Source of the DNA: CBDCVO01 sp965223085
GTDB lineage: Bacteria > Pseudomonadota > Gammaproteobacteria > Ga0077536
Direction: 5' to 3'
NCBI GenBank assembly: GCA_965223085.1
Contig: OZ244981.1
Coordinates: forward strand, 992,001-1,056,000
DNA: 64,000 bases
Positions 25,945-34,773 of this stretch are shown one piece after another. Made by a program: the position numbers and the translations under genes. The first letter of the stretch is position 1, and every line of letters begins with the position of its first letter. The notes below the pieces were generated by a model. The model searched no databases. It was not told where the DNA came from and saw nothing but the letters and a program-made list of their open reading frames with translations.

Positions 25945-26700
25945 ATGGAATATCTCACCTTCAACGAACTCATCGGCAAACCCGGTTTGAAGATGGTCGT
26001 TGTGCAAGGCACGCCCAGTCCCTGGAGCCAAGCGGCAAAGGCCATGATGGAATACAAAGGTTTGGACTTCCACACCACGCCGTGGATGCCTGGTGCGCCG
26101 AACGATGAAATCGTTGCCTGGGGCGGCGAAGCCAGCGCACCAGTAGTGCAGTGGCAAAATGAAAAACCGATAAATAAGTGGAATGAGATTTTGTTTTTGC
26201 TGGAACGCTTAGCGCCGGAAAAACCATTAGTGCCTAACTCGGCCGCCGCACGCGCCAAAATGGTTGGCATCGCCAACGAAATAATGGGGCCGTTGGGGAT
26301 CGGCTGGAACCGTCGCCTGCAATTATTCCAACCACTGATCGACTCCGGTCAAGCCCCCGAAGGCGTTATGCATATGGGCGAAAAATACGGTTATAACCAA
26401 GCTGATGCTAGCGCAGCAGGGGAACGACTAGTCGACGCATTGAACTTCCTTAGCAAGACCTTGCAAGCGAGCGGCGGCGAGTACTTCGTTGGGAACGAAC
26501 TGAGCGCAGCTGACTTTTACTGGGCGTCGATGTGCAATATCATCAAGCACATGCCTTATGAGCAATGCCCTACTGCGGAAGGTTTTCGGCCTTTGTTCGA
26601 GCAAATCGACCCTAAAGTAGAAGCGGCCCTGAGTGCGGACTTGCTCGCCCACCGCGACCGCATGATGCAAGCACATTTCGTGATCCCGATGGAACTCTAG
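25945..26700 (+). CDS. Glutathione S-transferase-like protein
   Basis: 251 residues from the ATG at 25945, which has a GAGGAG ribosome site; the 52 upstream codons in frame are leader sequence and I leave them out. The N-terminal thioredoxin-like domain includes LKMVVVQGTPSPWSQAAKAMMEYKGL and the cis-Pro segment ASAPVVQW. The C-terminal helical domain has RLVDALNFLSKTLQ and GGEYFVGNELSAADFYWASM, the GST N-capping/hydrophobic-staple region. The position equivalent to the catalytic Tyr/Ser/Cys is SPWS, compatible with a Ser-type enzyme. Likely role is conjugation or reductive detoxification of electrophiles; specific substrate unknown. Confidence 0.82.
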   Translation: MEYLTFNELIGKPGLKMVVVQGTPSPWSQAAKAMMEYKGLDFHTTPWMPGAPNDEIVAWGGEASAPVVQWQNEKPINKWNEILFLLERLAPEKPLVPNSAAARAKMVGIANEIMGPLGIGWNRRLQLFQPLIDSGQAPEGVMHMGEKYGYNQADASAAGERLVDALNFLSKTLQASGGEYFVGNELSAADFYWASMCNIIKHMPYEQCPTAEGFRPLFEQIDPKVEAALSADLLAHRDRMMQAHFVIPMEL

Positions 26701-26718
26701 CACGAGGGCCGCGACGAG

Positions 26719-27801
26719 CTAGCGAAATGCTGGTATGACATGGCGGGCGAAATCCTCTAGCACTTTACGCTCGCAATCCATCGGTGGCCATAGCGCGATC
26801 TCCTTGATGCCACCCGCTTCGAGACGCCTCACATGCTCGATAATCTCATCCGGCTCACCGGCGATGCAGCCGGATGAGATCGCCTCGGGCGTTACGAATT
26901 TGCGTTCTTCCGGCTGCACATAGACCAGATGACCTGCATGAATTTGCCGAAATCGCGCGCTTTCTGGCAGGCTCATCTGTGCGACATGTTCGAGATAAGC
27001 TGGCCAAACGCCTTGGAAGTGCGGCGGAATAATCGCATCGTCACCACCGCTGTCGCGCCATAGTTCGTAGTAGAAATGCAATTCACAACCGACCCAACTA
27101 CCGGTTTCGTCGATCACGCGCGGCTCGCTCAATTGCTCACCGGGGCCAAGCACGCAGCTAGTAGTAATAAACGCGGTGTGAAAATCATCCTCTAGCGTGC
27201 GACCCACTGCGGCAGCGCCGGTGCGAATGGCTGCCAACTTCGGTTGCACAACTTCGGGTTCTCCGCCAACAGTAATAAACCCATCGCCAAATTCTCCTGC
27301 CGCAGCCAATGCCCGGGGACCATTCGCGGCGACATAGATCGGTACGCGATCGTCTAAATTCAAGAAGCGGTATTCGCGGTGCAAAAATTGGATTTCACGC
27401 TTCTCGCCATTATCGGTGTAGGGCACTGCCTCGCCATCCAAAAGACCCCGCACAACTTGCAGATACTCTCGAAACGCTTTCGCGCGCATCGGATTTTGCC
27501 CCATCACGCGCATCGCGGTATGCCCGGTGCCTAAGCCGAGAAACGTACGTCCGGGCGCAATTTCATTAATACTGGCGATGGAGTGTGCCGTGACCGGTGC
27601 GATCCGGGTTCCGGTAATGGACACGCCCGTTCCGATTTCGATGCGTTCGGTGTGGTGGGCCGCGAGCGCAAGCACAGCATAGCAATCCGACCATATCATT
27701 TGGGAATCACCCACCCAAGCGCGGTCGTAGCCTAAAGTTTCCGCATATTGAATGACTTCCCAGTTCTTGATATGGGCGCTGATGCCGACACCAAACTGCA
27801 T
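26719..27801 (-). CDS. LLM class flavin-dependent oxidoreductase
   Basis: 360 residues of the bacterial luciferase-like superfamily (TIM barrel binding FMN or F420). Signatures: YAETLGYDRAWVGDSQMIW, IEIGTGVSITGTRIAPVTAH, APGRTFLGLGTGHTAMRVMG and VPIYVAANGPRALAAAGEFG. Members are monooxygenases or reductases on diverse substrates. It converges with the GST-like gene (18-base gap) and is divergent from the cytochrome P450 across 140 bases. With the P450 and a second luciferase-like gene nearby, an oxidative degradation role is inferred. Confidence 0.88.
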   Translation of the reverse strand: MQFGVGISAHIKNWEVIQYAETLGYDRAWVGDSQMIWSDCYAVLALAAHHTERIEIGTGVSITGTRIAPVTAHSIASINEIAPGRTFLGLGTGHTAMRVMGQNPMRAKAFREYLQVVRGLLDGEAVPYTDNGEKREIQFLHREYRFLNLDDRVPIYVAANGPRALAAAGEFGDGFITVGGEPEVVQPKLAAIRTGAAAVGRTLEDDFHTAFITTSCVLGPGEQLSEPRVIDETGSWVGCELHFYYELWRDSGGDDAIIPPHFQGVWPAYLEHVAQMSLPESARFRQIHAGHLVYVQPEERKFVTPEAISSGCIAGEPDEIIEHVRRLEAGGIKEIALWPPMDCERKVLEDFARHVIPAFR

Positions 27802-27941
27802 GACACTTTCCTCACCTGAAACGAGTAGGCAAGATAACGCGGATCGCCTAGCGAGAAAACGGTCGGACGAGGGGCCAGCGATACCCCCTTGGCGCGTTCA
27901 CCGCCGCCAGTTAGGATGACGTTCATCAGAATTACCATTTT

Positions 27942-29309
27942 ATGCCAGGTCCGCCTATGCTTGCGCCCGAAATTGCTCACAGCTTGCCGCTGCCACCAGG
28001 CCCCACCCGACGCGAAAGTCTGCGTGCGTACCGCAGCAGTCCGCCCGATTACCTGCATGAATTGTCGATGACTTACGGTGACGTCGCGCGGTGGCGAGGA
28101 CCATTCACGATCTATTTGATCAGCAATCCGGAAATTGTGCGCTTTATTTTAACGCAATCGTATCCGCGCTTTATCAAAGACACGATCGACTACCGAGTAG
28201 TGGCACGCACGCTCGGGCGGGGTTTAGTCACTAACGAAGGCGACGATTGGGCTCGGCAACGCAAACTCATGCAGCCGGTATTTAGCAACCGCGCGGTCAA
28301 TGGTTTCGACGCCGTGATTAACGACCGTACCGCAACGATGTTGCAACGCTGGCACACGATCGGCGCCGACGAGACCGTGTGGTTAGAGCGTGAAATGAGC
28401 CGCGTGACCTATCAAGTCGTGTGTGCAACTTTGTTTGGATCGGACATCGATCACTACGCCGATGAGATCGCTGACATCGTCGCCGCGGTCAATCAACATC
28501 CGCAGCAACTACGTTCCATATTGACGCTTTATCCGTGGTTGCCAATCCCGAGCAATCGCCGCTTCGCGCGCTTAAAGCGGCGCCTCGATGAGATCGTAGA
28601 CGGCATTGTCGCGGCGCGCCGAGAACAACCCAGCGCCAATGGCGACATCGTCGATCGCCTGCTCGCGGCACGCGACGAAAACTCCGGGCAAGGAATGAGC
28701 ACGGCACAAATGCGAGATGAGCTCATCACGCTAATGCTCGCAGGTCACGAGACTTCCGCGACAGCGCTCGTGTGGACTTTATACTTACTGTCACGAAATC
28801 CTGAGGTAGAGCACGAACTCCTGGCTGAACTGGAACAGGTATTGGGCGGCCGTGCCGCGACCAGCACCGATTTGGCGAATACGCCCTACCTCAAGCAAGT
28901 CGTGCAGGAATCGATGCGGCTCTACCCACCCGTGTGGGGCATTGCGCGCAAGTCGACGCAAGACGAAACCTTTGGTGATTACCGTATCCCCGCGCAATCG
29001 TATTTATCGATCGGAATTTATTCGATGCAGCGAAACCCCGCTTTTTGGCATGACCCGCTGCGTTTCGATCCCAGCCGCTTTGCTCCAAATCGTAACGACG
29101 ATCGGCATCCGTATTGCTACATCCCATTTTCCGCCGGTCCGCGCGCGTGCATCGGTGCCAGCATGGCGATGCTCGAGATTCAACTGGTGCTTGCGCAAAT
29201 CCTCCAACAATTCAAAGTGACACCGCGCCCGGATCACCCCATTGAAACTCATGCAGCGGTGACACTGAAACCGAAACACGGCGTGCCGGTAACTTTGAGT
29301 CCCCGCTAG
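27942..29309 (+). CDS. Cytochrome P450
   Basis: 455 residues, complete P450. The oxygen-activating I-helix is AGHETSATALVWTLYLL, the K-helix ExxR is in ESMRLYPPVWGIARKS, and the heme-thiolate loop is FSAGPRACIGASMAMLE. The N-terminus has LPLPPGPTRR without a membrane anchor, so it is soluble. The length and sequence style are those of the CYP4/CYP102-like clan often acting on fatty acids or alkanes, but the substrate is not determinable. No ferredoxin or reductase gene is adjacent, so an electron donor must be encoded elsewhere. A 9-bp inverted repeat begins inside the last codons. Confidence 0.93.
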   Translation: MPGPPMLAPEIAHSLPLPPGPTRRESLRAYRSSPPDYLHELSMTYGDVARWRGPFTIYLISNPEIVRFILTQSYPRFIKDTIDYRVVARTLGRGLVTNEGDDWARQRKLMQPVFSNRAVNGFDAVINDRTATMLQRWHTIGADETVWLEREMSRVTYQVVCATLFGSDIDHYADEIADIVAAVNQHPQQLRSILTLYPWLPIPSNRRFARLKRRLDEIVDGIVAARREQPSANGDIVDRLLAARDENSGQGMSTAQMRDELITLMLAGHETSATALVWTLYLLSRNPEVEHELLAELEQVLGGRAATSTDLANTPYLKQVVQESMRLYPPVWGIARKSTQDETFGDYRIPAQSYLSIGIYSMQRNPAFWHDPLRFDPSRFAPNRNDDRHPYCYIPFSAGPRACIGASMAMLEIQLVLAQILQQFKVTPRPDHPIETHAAVTLKPKHGVPVTLSPR

Positions 29310-29338
29310 GCAAAGGTCTGACGGCCAAACTAGCGGGG
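29301..29338 (+). repeat. 9-bp inverted repeat at the P450 stop codon
   Basis: CCCCGCTAG (29301-29309, ending on the stop codon) pairs with CTAGCGGGG (29330-29338) across a 20-base loop. It has no T run, so it is not a typical terminator. It sits 19 bases before the next gene's start and may stabilise the P450 transcript end or modulate the downstream gene. Confidence 0.55.
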
Positions 29339-29357
29339 AAATAGCCGAGAATTCACC

Positions 29358-30371
29358 ATGACCACCGCTAAACTCCGCTTCGGCTTATGGTATTCGCTCC
29401 GCAATCCCAGCCAATGGCAGCGTCCCTATGTCGACATTTATCGTGACACCCTCGATCAGATCGCGTGGGCGGAAACGCTGGGTTACGGCGATGTGTGGTT
29501 GACCGAACACCACTTTTGTGAGGACGGCCACGCACCATCGATCCTACCCTTGGCGGCCGCCGTCGCCGTGCGCACCGAGCGCATCCGCATCGGCACTGGC
29601 GTGCTGTTACTGCCGCTACACAACGCGGTGCGCGTAGCGGAAGACGGCGCCACCATCGACATTCTTTCCAACGGTCGTTTCGAACTCGGCGTAGGTGTCG
29701 GCTATCGGCCCCAGGAATTCGCGGGCCTCGGCTATGACATCGCCGATCGGGCGGGCCTCATAAACGAAGGTTTGGAGATCATTCGCCGTCTGTGGGAAGG
29801 CGAAACCCTCAGTTTCGCGGGCCAGCATTACAAAATCGATAACGCCAAATTAGCGCCGGGACCCGTACAGCGGCCGCGCCCCCCGCTATGGGTAGGCGGC
29901 TTCGCCCCCGTGGCAGCGCGCCGTGCGGCGCGGCTCGGTGACGGTTATATCGGCACCGGTGCTATGGTGGAGCAAGCGCGCCGTTATCAAGCAGAGCGCC
30001 AGCGCCTCGGGCTGCCCGGACCCGGGCGGCTCGCAGGCGGCCATTTCTGGCTTATCGTCTCGCAGGAGCCGGCGCAAACCACACGGGCGCTGGGGCCGCA
30101 TCTAGTCTATCAAATCCAGCAATACAACCTCTGGCTTGCTGAAGCCGGTCAGGAACTATTCCCAGCGGTATCCACGGTCGATGAATTATGTGAACTCGGC
30201 ATCGCGCAAATCGTCTCACCACAGCAAGCCGTCGATCTCATCGGGGCCTACGCAGAGGAAACCGGTATTGAGCGCTACTATACTTGGACCGTCCCGCCCG
30301 GGTTACCGGAAAAAGCGATGAACGAATATCTGGAGTTGTTCGCGGCCACTGTGATCCCGCAGTTCAACTAG
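29358..30371 (+). CDS. LLM class flavin-dependent oxidoreductase (second)
   Basis: 337 residues of the luciferase-like superfamily: IAWAETLGYGDVWLTEHHF, IRIGTGVLLLPLHNAVRVAE, LSNGRFELGVGVGYRPQEF and RPPLWVGGFAPVAARRAARL. The THH motif after the second strand is common in the alkanal monooxygenase-type subgroup. It is only moderately similar to the luciferase-like protein at 26.7-27.8 kb, so the two are not recent duplicates. Follows the P450 in the same direction with a 48-base gap containing the inverted repeat. Substrate unknown. Confidence 0.88.
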   Translation: MTTAKLRFGLWYSLRNPSQWQRPYVDIYRDTLDQIAWAETLGYGDVWLTEHHFCEDGHAPSILPLAAAVAVRTERIRIGTGVLLLPLHNAVRVAEDGATIDILSNGRFELGVGVGYRPQEFAGLGYDIADRAGLINEGLEIIRRLWEGETLSFAGQHYKIDNAKLAPGPVQRPRPPLWVGGFAPVAARRAARLGDGYIGTGAMVEQARRYQAERQRLGLPGPGRLAGGHFWLIVSQEPAQTTRALGPHLVYQIQQYNLWLAEAGQELFPAVSTVDELCELGIAQIVSPQQAVDLIGAYAEETGIERYYTWTVPPGLPEKAMNEYLELFAATVIPQFN

Positions 30372-30477
30372 AAGTAGGCTAACTCCGTTAAACGTAAAGA
30401 CTACGATTAGAAATGCCGAAAACTAAACCAAGACACCCAGCGATGGGTTCGCCCCCACAGCCCAAGGAGTATCACCG

Positions 30478-31896
30478 TTGAATACCGTTGGCGCCACCTG
30501 GCGTAAATTCCGAGCGCGCGCCACCGCGCGAGCGTTGCGAGCGCTAAGCCTGTTCGCGTTGTGCGGTTTGCTGCTTGCGACTACAAGCGAGGCACAAACT
30601 GTCACCGAGGATGATGCAAGCCCCGCGAGCCCACCGCCACCCACCGTCGAGAACGCCACACCCGATCCCTTGCCGGTCGAAGATATCCGTGTCTTAGTCG
30701 AAGTGTTTCACAAAATAAAGGCGGATTATGTGGAGCGTGTGTCCGACAAGAAATTGCTGGAAAACGCCATCAAGGGCATGCTCGCGGGACTGGATCCCCA
30801 CTCCGCTTATTTGGATCCGGAGGACTATGCCGATCTACAAGAAGGTACGACTGGTGAATTTGGTGGCCTCGGCATTGAAGTCGGCACCGAGGATGGCTTT
30901 ATCAAGGTGATCGCACCGATCGACGACACCCCAGCACAGCGCGCCGGGGTACAGCCGGGCGATGTAATCATCCGCCTCGATGATACGCCGGTGAAAGGCA
31001 TGCAGCTGAACGACGCCATCGGGCGCATGCGCGGTAAGCCAGGCTCGACGATCGAACTAACGATAGTTCGTGAAGGCGAAGAGAAGCCGGTCAAGATCTC
31101 GATCACGCGGGACGTTATCAAGATTCGCAGCGTTAGAAGCCGCATTCTGGAACCGGGGTTCGGATATCTTCGTGTCTCTCATTTTCAAGGCCGAACCGGC
31201 AACGATTTTGTCAAAGAGATCACGGCGTTGAAAAAGTCATCCGCAGACAAACTCAAGGGTGTTATTCTCGATTTGCGCAATAACCCCGGTGGTGTATTGG
31301 GAGCTGCGGTGTCGGTATCCGATGCATTCTTAAACTCCGGTTTGATCGTCTACACAGAAGGCCGAATCAAAGACGCCCAACTCGAGTTCAATGCTACGCC
31401 GCCGGATTTGATCGACGGTGCACCGTTGATTGTGATGGTCAATGAAGGCTCCGCGTCGGCGAGCGAAATTGTGGCCGGCGCGCTGCAAGACCGCAAACGA
31501 GCCGTTATTGTGGGGCGCCAAACCTTCGGCAAAGGCTCGGTGCAAACGATCTTACCGATGAATAACGAGGCGGCATTGAAAATGACCACGGCGCGTTATT
31601 TCACGCCAGCGGGCCGCTCCATTCAAGCGGAAGGTGTACAACCCGATATTACTATTGATAAGGTAACGGTGTCGGCACTGGGGGATGCAGACGCAACTAT
31701 CGTGAAAGAAGCCGATCTCGATCGGCACTTAGAAAACGCGACGGAAAACGATAAATCCGCCACCATGGAGACCAAATCCGTTGACGCCCTGCGTCGTGAA
31801 CTCGCGACGAATGACTACGAACTTTTCGAAGCACTGAACTTGCTCAAAGGCATGGTATTGCTGCAGGCTAGAAGTAATACGACGACGCTACCCTAG
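30478..31896 (+). CDS. S41 family C-terminal processing protease (CtpA type)
   Basis: 472 residues with TTG start and an AAGGAG ribosome site 8 bases upstream. A signal sequence (LRALSLFALCGLLLATTSEA) directs it to the periplasm. The PDZ domain is at about 125-205 (FGGLGIEVGTEDGFIKVIA, AGVQPGDVIIRLDD), followed by the S41 protease with GVILDLRNNPGGVLGAAV, the catalytic Ser in NEGSASASEIVAGALQDR and Lys in RQTFGKGSVQT. CtpA enzymes trim the C-termini of envelope proteins and in several proteobacteria control peptidoglycan hydrolases. The downstream divergent polysaccharide deacetylase gene is its usual neighbour. Confidence 0.94.
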   Translation: MNTVGATWRKFRARATARALRALSLFALCGLLLATTSEAQTVTEDDASPASPPPPTVENATPDPLPVEDIRVLVEVFHKIKADYVERVSDKKLLENAIKGMLAGLDPHSAYLDPEDYADLQEGTTGEFGGLGIEVGTEDGFIKVIAPIDDTPAQRAGVQPGDVIIRLDDTPVKGMQLNDAIGRMRGKPGSTIELTIVREGEEKPVKISITRDVIKIRSVRSRILEPGFGYLRVSHFQGRTGNDFVKEITALKKSSADKLKGVILDLRNNPGGVLGAAVSVSDAFLNSGLIVYTEGRIKDAQLEFNATPPDLIDGAPLIVMVNEGSASASEIVAGALQDRKRAVIVGRQTFGKGSVQTILPMNNEAALKMTTARYFTPAGRSIQAEGVQPDITIDKVTVSALGDADATIVKEADLDRHLENATENDKSATMETKSVDALRRELATNDYELFEALNLLKGMVLLQARSNTTTLP

Positions 31897-31915
31897 CACG
31901 AATATTTCGACCCTA

Positions 31916-32055
31916 GCAGTTTGTCGGACTTAGGAGCAAGCTACGCTCGCGATGCACGTAGCGCCGCCTCGAAAAATAACAACGCCGAATAAGTTGCCAT
32001 GACAATTTACCAAAATAACTGGCACGGTACGTCGTTGGCGACATCGACAAACTGC
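31916..32055. repeat. 11-bp inverted repeat between ctpA-like and deacetylase genes
   Basis: GCAGTTTGTCG at 31916-31926 and CGACAAACTGC at 32045-32055 bracket a 118-base non-coding core. Bracketing inverted repeats of this size suggest a small non-autonomous insertion, though no target duplication is obvious. Confidence 0.45.
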
Positions 32056-32115
32056 CTGGACTTGGGTGGATGAGAATGCCATGCACGCAGTCATTGCTCT
32101 GCTCGCAATGATGCG

Positions 32116-32883
32116 ATGATGATCGAAATTGCTTATTCCTGGTTGCTTGCCGCGTGCTTGACCGCGGGCGTATTGCAAGACGACCCGGCCGTCGCAATCG
32201 TCATCGATGACCTCGGCAATCAAGCTACTTATGACCGCCAAGCGCTGGCTTTGGATGGCGAGTACAGCTACGCGTTTTTACCGTTTGCCCCCCACACACC
32301 TACGCTGGCAGCCCAGGCCAATCGCGATCGAAAAGTCGTTATTGTGCACCTTCCCATGGAAGCCCAAGGTTTTCAGCACGCCTACCACCAGGGCACCCTC
32401 ACAAGCGCGATGGATCGTAGAACGCTAGTTGAGAACTTGAAGTCGAGTCTCGCCGCCGTACCTCATGCGATCGGTGCCAACAATCACATGGGTAGCCGAC
32501 TAACTGCGGAGCTCGAACCCATGCGTTGGGTAATGACGACCTTGAAAGCAAACTCCCCCGAGTTATTTTTCGTTGACAGTCGTACCACCGAGCATACGGT
32601 CGCGAAACGCGCCGCCCAAGAAGTCGCGCTGCCTTACCGCGGGCGCGATGTATTTCTCGACCACGACCGCAATGTCCACGCGATCACACGGCAATTAAAC
32701 CGCTTGATCGAGATCGCCTATCGGCGCGGCTTTGCGCTCGGGATCGCACACCCCTATCCCGAGACCCTCGCTATTCTCGAAGCGTGGCAACCTAGCCGCG
32801 ACGGTGTTCGACTGCTCGGGCTGGGGGATTATTTTTTCGACACGGCAAAATGGCAAAAAACGGCTGGCACCTGCAAAGATTGA
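32116..32883 (+). CDS. Divergent polysaccharide deacetylase family protein (DUF610/YibQ)
   Basis: 255 residues with a hydrophobic N-terminus (AYSWLLAACLTAGVLQ) that acts as signal peptide or anchor. The divergent deacetylase fold begins VAIVIDDLGNQATYDRQAL, then YAFLPFAPHTPTLAAQA, HLPMEAQGF, GANNHMGSRLT and FVDSRTTEHTVAKRAA; the DD and H pair positions mirror the metal site of NodB-type deacetylases. The envC - ctpA - yibQ order is common in gammaproteobacteria, where the products handle septal or peripheral peptidoglycan; here EnvC is not visible. The enzyme activity of this subgroup is not established. Confidence 0.85.
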   Translation: MMIEIAYSWLLAACLTAGVLQDDPAVAIVIDDLGNQATYDRQALALDGEYSYAFLPFAPHTPTLAAQANRDRKVVIVHLPMEAQGFQHAYHQGTLTSAMDRRTLVENLKSSLAAVPHAIGANNHMGSRLTAELEPMRWVMTTLKANSPELFFVDSRTTEHTVAKRAAQEVALPYRGRDVFLDHDRNVHAITRQLNRLIEIAYRRGFALGIAHPYPETLAILEAWQPSRDGVRLLGLGDYFFDTAKWQKTAGTCKD

Positions 32884-32955
32884 GGAGCATCGAGGATCCG
32901 CCGAGTCCTCTGCAAGCGGCTTGCGCGGCACGCGGTTTATACCCATATTGACTGG

Positions 32956-32975
32956 ATTCCCGCCTGCGCGGGAAT
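32956..32975. repeat. dRS3-like palindrome
   Basis: ATTCCC and GGGAAT arms around an 8-base GC-rich core (perfect hairpin in effect). This equals the ATTCCC-N8-GGGAAT pattern of the neisserial dRS3 repeat, also scattered in other proteobacteria. Only this copy was found here; it lies between the convergent deacetylase and ubiB and may also end transcription. Confidence 0.65.
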
Positions 32976-33076
32976 GACGAGCGGGTGTAGTAATGACGAG
33001 ACCAATGTCGCCCCTATCGTCTCGCGTCACTCCTTCGACCTGCCCGAGGCAGGACAGGATCGTTTGAACGGTGCTT

Positions 33077-33094
33077 GCGCGATATCCGGACTAG
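33077..33094. repeat. Dispersed repeat copy A (at ubiB stop)
   Basis: Copy on the minus strand reads CTAGTCCGGATATCGCGC. Its first bases CTAG contain the ubiB stop codon. Compare copies at 48658, 52301 and 62859. Confidence 0.7.
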
Positions 33095-34773
33095 AAGTGA
33101 TCGCGGTGTGCGAACGCAAACGTCAGCGCGGCAACGCCGAGCCCGCCCAGCAGCCAGACACTGGCCGGCAAAGGACCCCACATGCGCGGGCCCGTGTCGA
33201 TCGAGGCGCCGTACATGACCACCGCAGCGATAACAAAACCGACGCCGGTAACGCTATAACCGAGGCGCCGATGCACCCGTCGTATTTCGCTGCGGATCTC
33301 GCCCAGCGTGTCGTCACGCGTATTGACCTCAAGGCGCCCAGTTTTCATCTCGTTGAGAACGTCGTAGGCCAAACTCGGTATCCGCGGCAACTGATCGAGC
33401 CACCGTGGCACGCTCTCGCGTGCTGAACGTAACACGCTGCGCAGTCCGATACGTTCATGCATCCAGCGCTCGAGCGAGGGCCGCGCTGTCTGCCACAGAT
33501 CGAGATCGGGATCGAGATGGCGCCCAATGCCCTCTACGTTGACGATGGTTTTTTGCAACAACAGTAACTGCGGCAAGATCTCCATATGAAAGCGCTGCGC
33601 GGTTTGAAATAAGCGCAACAGTAACTGTCCAACTGAAATGTCTTTAACGGGGCGGTCGAAAATAGGCTCGCACACCGTGCGGATCGCAAACTCAAACTCG
33701 TCGACCCGCGTGTCACGCGGTACCCATCCAGACTCGACATGCAATTCAGCGACACGCCGGTAGTTGCGGTTCAAAAAAGCGGCGAAGTTCTCGGCCAGAT
33801 AACGTTGATCGAACTCGCTAAGCGACCCCATGATGCCAAAGTCCACCGGCACGAAATAAGCCGGTCCGCCGCGCTCGCCGGGCTTGATGAACAAATTACC
33901 CGGATGCACGTCAGCATGAAAAAAGTGATCGCGAAAAACTTGAGTGAAAAATATTTCCACGCCGGTCTCCGCGAGTTCGTGTAGGTCGATGCCGGCCGCG
34001 CGGAGGCCGTCTAGGTCGTTGATTGTGTAACCGTCTACGCGTTCCATCACTAGGACGTTTTGCCGCGTTAAAGACCAATGCACCTCGGGCACATACATCA
34101 GCGGAGAGTCTTTAAAGTTGCGCCGTAACTGTGTCGCGTTGGCGGCTTCCCTAAGCATGTCTAATTCATCAACGATAGTTTTCTCAAATTCGGAGACGAC
34201 GCGCGTGGGTTTGAGGCTGCGACCTTGTGGCGAATAGCGCTCAGCGGTCTCCGCTAGTATTTTCATTAAACCGATATCGCGGTCGATGGTGCGGCGAATG
34301 TTGGGCCTGACGACTTTCACGATCACTTCGCGCCCGTCTTTCAATACCGCGGCGTGCACTTGCGCAATAGAGGCTGACGCGAGCGGTTGAACGTCGAAAT
34401 CCGTAAACACATCCGTCACTGGATAACCAAACGCGCGCTCGATGATTTCTCGTGCCTCAGCGCCGGGGAAGGGCGGCACTTTATCTTGGAGTTTGGCGAG
34501 TTCTTCGGCGATGTCGTCGCTGAGAAAATCCCTTCGCGTCGAGAGTAACTGACCAAACTTGACAAAAATTGGTCCGAGTTCCTCCAGCACCGCACGGATA
34601 CGTTCAGCACGCGGCGCTCGCTTGCGTCCCAGCCAATTCCATGGCAATAAGTACAGTAAGAAATGCAACGGCCTAAGAAGCGGCATTGCGAGCAGAATTT
34701 CGTCGAAACCGTGCCGAATTAGGATGCGCTGAATCGATAGCGCGCGGATCCCATGCGTCAATGCGCGAATCAT
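33091..34773 (-). CDS. ubiB: Ubiquinone biosynthesis protein UbiB (ABC1/ADCK-like)
   Basis: 560 residues, normal for UbiB. The atypical kinase core has the KxGQ motif as FVKFGQLLSTRRDFLS, the Ala-rich nucleotide loop PLASASIAQVHAAVLKDGRE, the catalytic-type HADVHPGNLFIK and metal-binding VPVDFGIMGSLSE. Two hydrophobic segments near the C-terminus (YSVTGVGFVIAAVVMYG and SVWLLGGLGVAALTFAF) anchor it to the inner membrane. It supports the later hydroxylation and methylation steps of ubiquinone synthesis with the Ubi complex. The start overlaps the ubiJ stop as ATGA. The last codon lies in dispersed repeat copy A. Confidence 0.96.
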   Translation of the reverse strand: MIRALTHGIRALSIQRILIRHGFDEILLAMPLLRPLHFLLYLLPWNWLGRKRAPRAERIRAVLEELGPIFVKFGQLLSTRRDFLSDDIAEELAKLQDKVPPFPGAEAREIIERAFGYPVTDVFTDFDVQPLASASIAQVHAAVLKDGREVIVKVVRPNIRRTIDRDIGLMKILAETAERYSPQGRSLKPTRVVSEFEKTIVDELDMLREAANATQLRRNFKDSPLMYVPEVHWSLTRQNVLVMERVDGYTINDLDGLRAAGIDLHELAETGVEIFFTQVFRDHFFHADVHPGNLFIKPGERGGPAYFVPVDFGIMGSLSEFDQRYLAENFAAFLNRNYRRVAELHVESGWVPRDTRVDEFEFAIRTVCEPIFDRPVKDISVGQLLLRLFQTAQRFHMEILPQLLLLQKTIVNVEGIGRHLDPDLDLWQTARPSLERWMHERIGLRSVLRSARESVPRWLDQLPRIPSLAYDVLNEMKTGRLEVNTRDDTLGEIRSEIRRVHRRLGYSVTGVGFVIAAVVMYGASIDTGPRMWGPLPASVWLLGGLGVAALTFAFAHRDHF

